In this document: in pieces, positions 43,836 through 51,804 of the stretch
Layout of the letters: every line of letters starts with the position of its first letter
How positions within the stretch are numbered: the first letter of the stretch is position 1
Assembly: GCA_031384605.1 (NCBI GenBank)
Contig: JANNAT010000137.1
Location: 1-58,527, forward strand
Direction: 5' to 3'
Source of the DNA: JANNAT01 sp031384605
GTDB taxonomy: Bacteria > Pseudomonadota > Alphaproteobacteria > Rhodobacterales > Rhodobacteraceae
Length of the DNA stretch: 58,527 nt
Position numbers and translations under genes: made by a program
Notes under the pieces: generated by a model
Seen by the model: only the letters and a program-made list of their open reading frames with translations
What the model was told of the DNA's origin: nothing
Database searches by the model: none

Positions 43836-44838
43836 ATGGACGATATCAAGTTCGGCAAACGCAACAAACGGGGCGATTACACGCCAAATACGCATTTGGC
43901 ACCCGCCCCGGTGTTTGTCTGGCCGCCCCGCCCGTTAAAGCTTCTGCCATGGCTGCCGCATTACTTTTTGCCGTGGAACGCCCTGTTCATGGTGCTTGGG
44001 TTGATCACTTGGGCCTATCTGACCCTCTCAAAAGAAACGCTTCAGACGTTGGGTTGGCAATGGATTGGCTTTATCCTTTTGCGCAATTCGGTTCTGGTAT
44101 TTGCGCTTTACGGCGCGTTAGAGCTGCGGCTTTACATCCGCCGCGCCCAACGGGCGCGGTTCAAGTTTAACGGTGTGTTTCCGGCGGACAAGCCATCCGA
44201 CGTGTTCCTGTTCAAAAGCCAGAACATCGACAACATGATCCGTTGTTTTGGCACCGGAGTGCCGATATGGACGGCTTATGAAGTGGCCATGCTTTACGCA
44301 TGGGCGCATGGCTGGGGGGCCCTGGGCCACGTTTGGCGATCATCCAGTGGCCCTGATTGTCTTGGGCCTGTTGATCCCGGCGTTCCATGAGGCACATTTT
44401 TACGTCATCCATCGTCTGATCCACACCCCTTTTTTATACAAATGGGTGCATTCGGTGCACCACAATTCGGTAAATCCCAGCCCGTGGTCTTCGCTGTCGA
44501 TGCATCCGGTGGAACTTCTTTTGTATTTCTCTGACGTGCTGATCCATCTGGTGTTGCCGTCGCATCCCATGCTGATGCTGTATCATTTGCAAGTCACCGG
44601 AACGGGTGCGGTGGTAGGCCATATCGGCTTTGACAAGATCGAAGTCGGAGAAACAGCCGCCGACAGCCACGCCTATGCGCATTCCTTGCATCACAAGCAT
44701 TTCGAAGTGAACTATGCCGACGGGCTGATGCCCTTTGACCGGATTTTCGGCACCTGGCATGACGGCAGCCCGGCGGGCGAGGCGCAGATGGATGCCAGAT
44801 ACCAACGCAAAAAGGCCAAACTGGACGCAGGCCCCTGA
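43836..44838 (+). pseudogene. Fatty acid hydroxylase/sterol desaturase-family protein with one frameshift
   Basis: ATG 43836 follows a GGGGGACT ribosome binding site. The first frame holds membrane helices (PWNALFMVLGLITWAYLTLS, IGFILLRNSVLVFALYGALE) up to HGWGALG. At the six-G run 44314-44319 one G appears extra; the second frame then reads WATFGDHPVALIVLGLLIPA, HEAHFYVIHRLIH, KWVHSVHHNSVNPSPWSSLS, and SLHHKHFEVNYADGLMPFD, the histidine boxes of di-iron membrane hydroxylases, to a TGA at 44838. Repaired, it would be about 333 residues. It interrupts an otherwise sugar-related gene order. A homopolymer sequencing error is possible here. Confidence 0.75.
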
Positions 44839-44956
44839 CACCAAACACCACCCATTAAACCGGGCAGATTGGCCCCAAACGTCCATCAAAGCCCTGTATA
44901 AACTGTCAATGGAATTGGATTCCGCCCGATGGCGGCAGCAAGGCAAAGACGTAGAA

Positions 44957-45934
44957 ATGAAAACCAAGCATATCCTGAAGGCGGCCCTGATGGCATCCGT
45001 CTTGGCCTTTAGCGCAGGGGCGGTTCTGGCCGAAGGCGTTAGCTTTGCTGTGGTTGATGGCAAATCTGATGATCCCTTCTTTGCCAAGGTCAAAAAGGGC
45101 ATTGATGATGCCACTTTGGTTGTCGCAGCCCATGGCGGCACGGTAAATTACCTGCAACTGCAAACCTATGACAACATCGGCGGCGACGTGGCAAACCTTG
45201 TGCGCACCGCAATTTTCCAAGGTGCGTCGGTGATCGCCGTGCAAAACTGGGTGCCTGACGCACAGGATGAGGCAATCAAGGCCGCGATGGCGGCTGGCAT
45301 TCCGGTGATCTTGTATAACGCGGGCGGTGCCGACAAGGCCAAGGAACTGGGCGCTATTAACGATATCGGCAACGAAGAATATGCCGCAGGTCTGGCCGCG
45401 GGCGCCTATTTCAGCGGCCATAACGCCAAGAACGTGATCTGCGTGAACACCGTTCCGGGCGCGCAGAACCTTGAAGACCGCTGCAAAGGTGTGTCGGATG
45501 GCATCGTGACAGAAGGCGGCGTGTCCACCCAACTGCCCCTGCCCGCATCGGCATTCGGTGATCCAACAGCCGTTGCCGAAGCGATCAAGGCCACCTTGCT
45601 GAAAGATCCGACCATCACCGGTGTTGTCACCATTTCAGCAGCCGATGCCAACGCAACGGCCATCGGGATTGAACAAGCAGGTGTGATGGCAACGGTTGCC
45701 CTTGCGCCGTTTGATAGGGACGGCGCGGGTCTTGACCGCATCAAGGCTGGCACGCAGCTGTTTGCGGTGGATCAACAGCCGTGGCTGCAAGGCTTTCTCG
45801 CCGTGTCGATGGCCGATGCCTATGTCAGCTTTGGCACGGCCATTGCATCGTCGCCGGTTCTGACGGGGCCGGGCATTGTGGATGCCGCCAATGTTGACGC
45901 GACCATCGCAGGCGCTGCGGCCGGGTTCCGGTAA
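44957..45934 (+). CDS. Sugar ABC transporter periplasmic binding protein (RbsB/FrcB type)
   Basis: A 325-residue exported protein, intact. Signal peptide MKTKHILKAALMASVLAFSA to VLAEG; the mature fold (FAVVDGKSDDPFFAKVKKGI, VIAVQNWVPDAQDEAIKAAM, GIPVILYNAGGADKAKELGA, LFAVDQQPWLQGFLAVSMAD) is a periplasmic-binding-protein type 1 domain as in ribose and fructose receptors. It would deliver a sugar to the permease and ATPase that follow, both of which are damaged. I chose ATG 44957, at the start of the signal peptide. Confidence 0.92.
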   Translation: MKTKHILKAALMASVLAFSAGAVLAEGVSFAVVDGKSDDPFFAKVKKGIDDATLVVAAHGGTVNYLQLQTYDNIGGDVANLVRTAIFQGASVIAVQNWVPDAQDEAIKAAMAAGIPVILYNAGGADKAKELGAINDIGNEEYAAGLAAGAYFSGHNAKNVICVNTVPGAQNLEDRCKGVSDGIVTEGGVSTQLPLPASAFGDPTAVAEAIKATLLKDPTITGVVTISAADANATAIGIEQAGVMATVALAPFDRDGAGLDRIKAGTQLFAVDQQPWLQGFLAVSMADAYVSFGTAIASSPVLTGPGIVDAANVDATIAGAAAGFR

Positions 45935-46012
45935 ACGAAATTTCTGCAACAGTCTGGGTCAGGGTGCTATCCTTGGGCCAGACAAACCACTTTTTTCAAG
46001 TCGGGATTGCCA

Positions 46013-47042
46013 TGACGGAAAACCAGACCAGCTGCTTTTCATTCGGTCCTCTTTTGCACAGGCCGGAAACCGGGTCGTTACTTGTCTTGTGGCGGTATTC
46101 CTGTTTTTCTGAGCCTTTGGTGGCAGCAATTTCGCCTCGCTGACCGGGGCTGCCAGCTGGCTGAACGTCGCGGCCTCTTTGGGTATCATCGCTTTTCCGA
46201 TTGGTCTTTTGATGATCGCAGGGGAACTGGATATTTCGATCGGGTCGATGATCCTGGCGTCGTCGATGACCATTGCCATCATTTCCGGGCATTACGATGG
46301 GCCGATCTGGCTGGGCATACTGGCGGCTTTGGCACTGGGCGCGCTTGTGGGGGTTATCAACGGTGTCTTGGTGGTGCGCACAGCGGTGCCATCGTTTATC
46401 GTCACTTTGGGCACGTTGTTTGCTGTGGCGGGCCTGACGCTGGGCCTGTCGGTATTGCTGACGGGCACCACCAGCGTGGCCATCAAAGCGGCCCAGAGGC
46501 CAAGTTTTTTCTGGGCCACTTCATCGGCGGCAGCTATCAGGTCACCATCCTGTGGTGGATGGCTGCTGCTGCCCTGTTTTGGTTCATCCTGCACTATACC
46601 AAATACGGCAACTGGATACGGCAACTGGATTTTCGCGATGGGTGGCGATAAGGTTTCTGCCCGCAACGAAGGCATTCCAACAGAACGCCTGACGATCATC
46701 TTGTTCATGTGCAGCGGTGTCAGTGCGGCTTTTGTGGGCCTGAGCCAAGCCATCTTGTATAACTCGGCGCAAGTCTCGGCAGGCCAATCCTTTATCTTCA
46801 ACGCCATCATTGCGATGGTTGTGGGGGGTGTCTTGTTGATCGGCGGCTACGGATCGGTTGTTAGCATATTCCTGGGCACGCTGACCTTTGCCATCGTCAA
46901 TCAGGCCATCTACCACACCCCGTTTGACAGCAACTGGGCCAGCCTGACCTTCGGCGTTCTGCTGCGGCTGGCGGTGTTGATGAACAATACCTTCCGCAAG
47001 ATGGCGTCAAGCTATTCGGCAAAAGGAAGGGCCAAGTCATGA
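46013..47042 (+). pseudogene. Sugar ABC transporter permease (RbsC/FrcC type), multiple lesions
   Basis: Starts MTENQTS at 46013. Frame is lost near 46070, and a TGA at 46110-46112 sits in the frame that continues FGGSNFASLTGAASWLNVAA and GIIAFPIGLLMIAGELDISI, a diagnostic RbsC-family segment. A second frame change near 46485 leads into KFFLGHFIGGSYQVTILWW. A 13-bp tandem duplication (46604-46629) then restores the earlier frame: GGDKVSARNEGIPTERLTII to the TGA at 47042. At least three frame changes and one stop; the permease is not functional as read. Confidence 0.85.
46604..46629. repeat. 13-bp tandem duplication inside the permease gene
   Basis: The unit TACGGCAACTGGA occurs twice with no gap (46604-46616 and 46617-46629). 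One copy encodes the expected Tyr-Gly-Asn-Trp; adding 13 bases shifts the frame by one. This is a replication-slippage type mutation, not a homopolymer miscount. Confidence 0.9.
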
Positions 47043-47850
47043 CCGCGCCCTTACTGAAACTGACGAACATCAGTAAATCATTTGGTCCGATAGACGTGTT
47101 GCAACATTTTCTTGGAACTGGCGCGGGTGCGGTACTTTGCCTTTTGGGCGACAATGGGGCGGGTAAATCTACGGTGATCCGGCTGCTTTCGGGCGTTCAC
47201 AAGCCGACCTTTGGCGTGATCGAGCTGGATGGCAAGCCCGTCGCGTTCCAAAGTCCGCGCGATGCGTCAGATCATGGCATCGCCACTGTGCATCAGTTTG
47301 GCGGCACGTTGCCGCTGATGTCTATCGGGCGCAGCTTTTTTGTGGGCGTGGAACCAACCCGCGGCTGGGGGCCGTTCAAAATCTTTGACCGCACGCGGGC
47401 CAATGCCATCGCGGTGAAGGCCGTGCAGGATCTGGGCATCGCCCGGATCACCGATGGTGACAGGCTAGTGGGCGGGCTGTCAGGTGGGGAACGGCAATCA
47501 CTGGCAATCGCGCGGGCGGTGCATTTTGGCGCGCGGGTGCTGATATTGGATGAACTGACTGCGGCCTTGGGCGTGAAACAGGCCGCCCATGTTCTGCGCA
47601 TCGTGAATGAAGCCAAGCAGCGCGGATTGGCGGTGATCTTCATCACCCATCAGGTGATGCACGCCATGGCCGTGGGCGACCATTTTGCGGTGTTGATCCG
47701 GGGGGCAATCGCAGCGAATTTCAAAAAGGGAAAAAAACCCGCGAAGAAATCAGCGATCTGATGGCTGGCGGTGAGCAGATGGCAGAACTGGAGGCCGAGA
47801 TTGAGGCGCATCAAAGCATTTCGAACGGACAAGCCCCGTTGGTCGCATAG
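47039..47850 (+). pseudogene. Sugar ABC transporter ATPase (FrcA/RbsA half type), damaged
   Basis: ATG 47039 overlaps the permease stop. Walker A is GDNGAGKST, signature LSGGERQSLAIARA, and Walker B LILDELTAALG with Leu in place of the usual Pro. Between LQ and GAGAVLC the sequence HFLGT replaces the expected D-I-x-L-E-L, consistent with small compensating deletions. Near 47731-47737 (a run of seven A) one base is missing: the present frame stops at 47761, whereas the next frame continues EEISDLMAGGEQMAELEAEI to a TAG at 47850, the normal end of FrcA-like proteins. The long A-run could also slip during transcription. Confidence 0.78.
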
Positions 47851-47881
47851 ATTGCGACGCCGTAAACACCCACAACAACGC

Positions 47882-48763
47882 CTAACCGGCCTGGTGGGTT
47901 TGCGCTGCAGGTCGATCTTGCCACAAAGCATAAATTCCTGCGGCAACTATCAAGGCGGTGCCGATAATCACGGGCAAGGCCAGCGTTTCGTCATAAACCG
48001 TCAAACCGATGATTGAGACAAATACGATCTGCAAATACGCGAAAGGCTGCACCGATGACGCTTCGGCCATCTCATAGCATTTCAACAGCAACCAATGCGA
48101 CAATACCGAAATGGCGGCATAGATGCCCAGAAACACCCAGTCGGCGGGGCTGACGATTTCCCAATAAGGCAGGCCGATCCCCGTCATCATGACTGCGCCG
48201 ATCACGCCCGGCCAGAAAAATGCAGGAAACGTCGGCTCGCCGCGCGTGGTCAGGCGGGTAAGCACGGAATAGGCGGCGAACATCACAGCGGCTGCTAAAG
48301 GCAGCAGGGATGCCCATGAGAATACGCCCGAGCCGGGGCGCAAGATGATCAGCACGCCCAGCAATCCGGCGGCCACGGCAATCCAGCGGCGCAGGGATAT
48401 TTTCTCGCCCAGAACCGGGCCAGACATTGCCACCACCAGCAGCGGGCAGATGGCAAAAATAGCATGGCTTTCGATCAACCCGATCAGGGTATAGCCCCAG
48501 ATGATGATGCAAATCTCGGTCACCAGCAGCACAGACCGCGCAATATGCGCGCCAATGCGGGTTGACGCGATGGCCGCGCGAAACCCCTCGGGGCGGCGCA
48601 AGGCAAGGATCGTTACAAAGCCTGCGAACACCCAATAGCGCACCATCACCACCATCAAAGTGTTATAGCTTTCTGCCAAGTGGCGCGAAAATCCGTCTTG
48701 TGCTGCAAAGCTGGCAACAGCGGCGATCATCAGCCAGATGCCTTTGCGATTGTTTTGGATCAT
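47882..48763 (-). CDS. DMT-superfamily (EamA) transporter
   Basis: 293 residues, ten helices, two EamA repeats: MIQNNRKGIWLMIAAVASFA, FSRHLAESYNTLMVVMVRYW, and GEKISLRRWIAVAAGLLGVL. Export or import substrate unknown. It shares a four-base overlap with mnmD (upstream in transcription), an arrangement that suggests one transcript. Intact, in contrast to the genes just across the convergent boundary. Confidence 0.88.
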   Translation of the reverse strand: MIQNNRKGIWLMIAAVASFAAQDGFSRHLAESYNTLMVVMVRYWVFAGFVTILALRRPEGFRAAIASTRIGAHIARSVLLVTEICIIIWGYTLIGLIESHAIFAICPLLVVAMSGPVLGEKISLRRWIAVAAGLLGVLIILRPGSGVFSWASLLPLAAAVMFAAYSVLTRLTTRGEPTFPAFFWPGVIGAVMMTGIGLPYWEIVSPADWVFLGIYAAISVLSHWLLLKCYEMAEASSVQPFAYLQIVFVSIIGLTVYDETLALPVIIGTALIVAAGIYALWQDRPAAQTHQAG

Positions 48764-49440
48764 CGCAGTTGTCCCGTTGTCATGTGGCGTTTGCGGCCGT
48801 GGCCCGGACGTCTGACCAGGTCAAAGCCGGCTTGATCTAACGCGCGGCGCACGTGGCCTGCGGCAGTATAGGTGGCAAAACTGCCGCCGGGTGCGGTATG
48901 GCGGGCGACGTCGGCCATCATATCAGGCGACCAAAGGTCTGGGTTCTTGGCGGGGGAAAACCCGTCAAGAAACCATACATCGGCCTGCGCGTCCCATTTG
49001 GGCAATGTGTCACGCGCATCACCGATGATCACGTTCACGCGGATAGGGCCAAGATCAAAGCAGGTTGTCCCCTGCGCCCATGCGGCCAGCAGTGGGCCGG
49101 CGATGGCATGTGCGGTGGGAAAGGCCATCAAAGCGCGGTCCATGTCAGGGGCGGACAGGGGGTATGCCTCAAAACTGGTAAAGCGGATCGGGGTATCGGT
49201 TGGGCAGATCATCAGGGTTGCCAGCAGGTTCAGGCCAGTGCCAAAGCCCAATTCGGCGATGTGAAATCCGGGGCGCAGGCGCGCGGGCAGGTCGTTGCCG
49301 CCCAGAAAGACGTGCTGCGTTTCGGCCAAGCCATCGTGCATCGAGAAATAGGGATCATCAAAGCGGTCAGATATAGGAACGATACCGTCCTTCCAAGTCA
49401 GCCCGCAGCCTTGATCACTGGCCTGTTCGCTGCCCGTCAT
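48760..49440 (-). CDS. mnmD: tRNA 5-(aminomethyl)-2-thiouridine methyltransferase (MnmD / MnmC1)
   Basis: A 226-residue SAM-dependent methyltransferase performing the last step of mnm5s2U34 synthesis in tRNA. Conserved segments: DDPYFSMHDGLAETQHVFL, HIAELGFGTGLNLLATLM (SAM binding), and VWFLDGFSPAKNPDLWSPDM. The second MnmC domain (FAD oxidase) is not fused; a related oxidase gene starts divergently 106 bases away. An ATG at 49461 is also possible; I use 49440. Confidence 0.9.
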   Translation of the reverse strand: MTGSEQASDQGCGLTWKDGIVPISDRFDDPYFSMHDGLAETQHVFLGGNDLPARLRPGFHIAELGFGTGLNLLATLMICPTDTPIRFTSFEAYPLSAPDMDRALMAFPTAHAIAGPLLAAWAQGTTCFDLGPIRVNVIIGDARDTLPKWDAQADVWFLDGFSPAKNPDLWSPDMMADVARHTAPGGSFATYTAAGHVRRALDQAGFDLVRRPGHGRKRHMTTGQLR

Positions 49441-49546
49441 TTGTCTTATGCCTTTGATCACCGCGAATTGTGCGATTTAGCAGGCCCGTTTCACCGAAAT
49501 ACTGGGCCAGATCGCAACGGGCGGACCATGCGCAAGGGGGCGGTGA

Positions 49547-50575
49547 TTGGCAAGGGTTGATCTGACAGTGCGCGGCGGCGGTATCTTTGGACTGTCGATT
49601 GCGTGGGCTGCCGTGCAGCGGGGGGCACGCGTGCGGCTGGTGGAAACCCAAGCCATTGGCGCAGGATCATCCGGCGGATTGGTCGGCGCATTGTGCCCGC
49701 ATGTGCCAGAGACATGGAATCCGAAAAAGGCGTTTCAACTGGACAGCTTGCTGATGGCAGCAAATTGGTGGGCAATGGCCGAAGCCGCGTCAGGGTTATC
49801 GTCAGGCTATGCGCGCCTTGGGCGGCTGCAGCCTTTGACCGATACAGATGCCCTGAATTTAGCGCGGGCGCGGGCAGTGTCGGCGCAATCGCTGTGGCGT
49901 GGTGCTGCGGAATGGCGGGTCATTCCGGTGACAGGGGATGCGTGGGAACCAGTGTCGCCCGCGGGTTGGCTGGTGCAAGATACGTTAAGTGCGCGGATAC
50001 AGCCCCAAGCGGCGCTGGCGGTTCTGGTCGCGGCAATCCGCGCCAATGGCGGTGACGTGATAATTGGCGACGCGGCTGACGAAGGGGCCGTTGTTTGGGC
50101 CACCGGCGTGGCGGGTCTTGCGGCGTTGGGCGCGAGTCTGGGCCGGGCGATGGGCGATGGCGTGAAGGGGCAGGCACTGTCGCTGCGGTATGATGCCGGC
50201 GGCTTGGCGCAGATTTTCGTCGATGGGCTGCATGTCGTGCCACATAGCGATGGCACGGTAGCAATCGGATCAACGTCGGAAAACAGCTGGCATGATGCAA
50301 CCTTGGTGGATGCCCAAAGTGATGCCCTGCACGCCCGCGCGGTGGCGGCATTGCCGGTGTTAGAGGGGGCACCGGTTGTGGCACGCTGGGCCGCCGTCCG
50401 TCCCCGCGCCAAATCCCGCGCCCCGCTGCTGGGGGCCTGGCCGGGGCGAGCGGGGCATTTTGTGGCCAATGGTGGGTTCAAGATCGGCTTTGGCATGGCC
50501 CCGAAAGTGGCCGAAGTGATGGTTGATCTGGTGTTGGACGGGCGCGATGCGGTGCCTGAAGGGTTCAGGGTTTAG
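49547..50575 (+). CDS. FAD-dependent oxidoreductase, MnmC2-like
   Basis: 342 residues with a DAO-type FAD fold: VRGGGIFGLSIAWAAVQRGA (dinucleotide motif), VETQAIGAGSSGGLVGALCP and late KIGFGMAPKVAEVMVDLV. The segment GLVGALCPHVPETWNPKKAF resembles the MnmC C-terminal oxidase that removes the carboxymethyl group of cmnm5s2U. Start TTG at 49547 with AAGGGGG eight bases upstream; no ATG fits. With mnmD opposite it, this may be the split form of bifunctional MnmC, but a D-amino acid or sarcosine oxidase-like role cannot be excluded. Confidence 0.78.
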   Translation: MARVDLTVRGGGIFGLSIAWAAVQRGARVRLVETQAIGAGSSGGLVGALCPHVPETWNPKKAFQLDSLLMAANWWAMAEAASGLSSGYARLGRLQPLTDTDALNLARARAVSAQSLWRGAAEWRVIPVTGDAWEPVSPAGWLVQDTLSARIQPQAALAVLVAAIRANGGDVIIGDAADEGAVVWATGVAGLAALGASLGRAMGDGVKGQALSLRYDAGGLAQIFVDGLHVVPHSDGTVAIGSTSENSWHDATLVDAQSDALHARAVAALPVLEGAPVVARWAAVRPRAKSRAPLLGAWPGRAGHFVANGGFKIGFGMAPKVAEVMVDLVLDGRDAVPEGFRV

Positions 50576-50619
50576 CAGGCGTTTGACTTGAGGGACGACA
50601 ATTGACCATCCGATTTTAG

Positions 50620-51648
50620 TTAACTCTTTAACAATTCCTTCACCATCGGGATCACCTGTTCGCCATACAGCCTGATGCAGGTCATCAGGGCGAGATGTGG
50701 CACGGGGCCGGTGGAATATTTCATATCAAACCGCTGGATTTTCAAATCACGCATGGTGGCGGCGATTTTGCGGGCAACGGTTTGCGGGGAGCCGACGTAA
50801 AGCGAGCCGTTTTTCACCTCGTCCAGATAGCGTTCCTTGGTCGAAGGCGGCCAGCCGCGTTCGCGGCCGATGCGGCCAAACATGGTTTGGTAATGCGGCC
50901 ACAAGGTTTCAATGGCCTCTTCATCGGTGGCCGCCACAAACCCCGGTGAATGCACGCCAATCGGGCGCACAGGGCGATCCAGTTGCACGCAGGCGCGGTG
51001 ATACAGGTCAATATAGGGGGCAAAACGGCGCGGATCGCCGCCAATGATCGCCAGCATCAGTTGCAGATCCTGGCGCACCACCCGCACCACCGATTCCGGG
51101 CTGCCACCGACGCCGACCCATGTGGTCAGGCCCTGCGGTGACAGCGGCGGATAAACGATCTGATCGGTCAGCGATGGGCGGGTTTGGCCGGACCACGTCA
51201 GCGACGGTTGGCGCACCAGTTTGGCAAAGATGTCCAGCTTTTCTTCGAACAGAACCTCATAGTCATCCATGTTCAGGCCAAACAACGGATAACTTTCGGT
51301 GAACGACCCGCGCCCAAGGATCACCTCGGCCCGGCCATTGGACAGCGCGTTCAGGGTGGAAAAGCGTTGAAACACGCGGATCGGATCATCAGATGACAGC
51401 ACCGTAACGGCAGTGCCAAGTTTGATCCGTTCGGTGCGCGACGCAATTGCCGCCAGAATGATCTCGGGCGCGGAAATGGCAAAATCATCGCGGTGATGTT
51501 CGCCAAGCCCGATGAAATATACGCCCACCTGATCGGCCAGAACCGCTTGGTCAACAACATCGCGCAACACCTGATGCATTGGCAGCAGTTTGCCGTCAGG
51601 CCCGTGTGTGACATCGCCAAAAGTGTCTAAGCCAAGTTCTATCGTCAT
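50620..51648 (-). CDS. LLM-class flavin-dependent oxidoreductase
   Basis: 342 residues of the luciferase-like monooxygenase family: IELGLDTFGDVTHGP, GVYFIGLGEHHRDDFAISAP, TERIKLGTAVTVLSSDDPIR and RAEVILGRGSFTESYPLFG. These enzymes use FMN or F420; sequence does not say which. The ATG at 51648 has AAGGAA at good spacing; the open frame upstream to 52224 overlaps the amidase and is not coding. Divergent from the amidase gene across 156 bases. Confidence 0.9.
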   Translation of the reverse strand: MTIELGLDTFGDVTHGPDGKLLPMHQVLRDVVDQAVLADQVGVYFIGLGEHHRDDFAISAPEIILAAIASRTERIKLGTAVTVLSSDDPIRVFQRFSTLNALSNGRAEVILGRGSFTESYPLFGLNMDDYEVLFEEKLDIFAKLVRQPSLTWSGQTRPSLTDQIVYPPLSPQGLTTWVGVGGSPESVVRVVRQDLQLMLAIIGGDPRRFAPYIDLYHRACVQLDRPVRPIGVHSPGFVAATDEEAIETLWPHYQTMFGRIGRERGWPPSTKERYLDEVKNGSLYVGSPQTVARKIAATMRDLKIQRFDMKYSTGPVPHLALMTCIRLYGEQVIPMVKELLKS

Positions 51649-51804
51649 TGGGTGTTCCTTACGTATCCGCACTAGACATAGGCAGCGGCGGTGCGGGCGA
51701 AAAGGGTCCGATTGCACAGCCGCTGTGCAAAACAGATCAGGATTCTTGCGGCAGTTTGGCACCTCTGCTTTAACTTGGGTTGGGTTTTGAGGTGATACGC
51801 TGAC

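Noticed and set aside
44735..44956. Open frame upstream of the binding protein gene
   Set aside because: It overlaps the end of the hydroxylase-like gene in another frame; the signal peptide starts at 44957.
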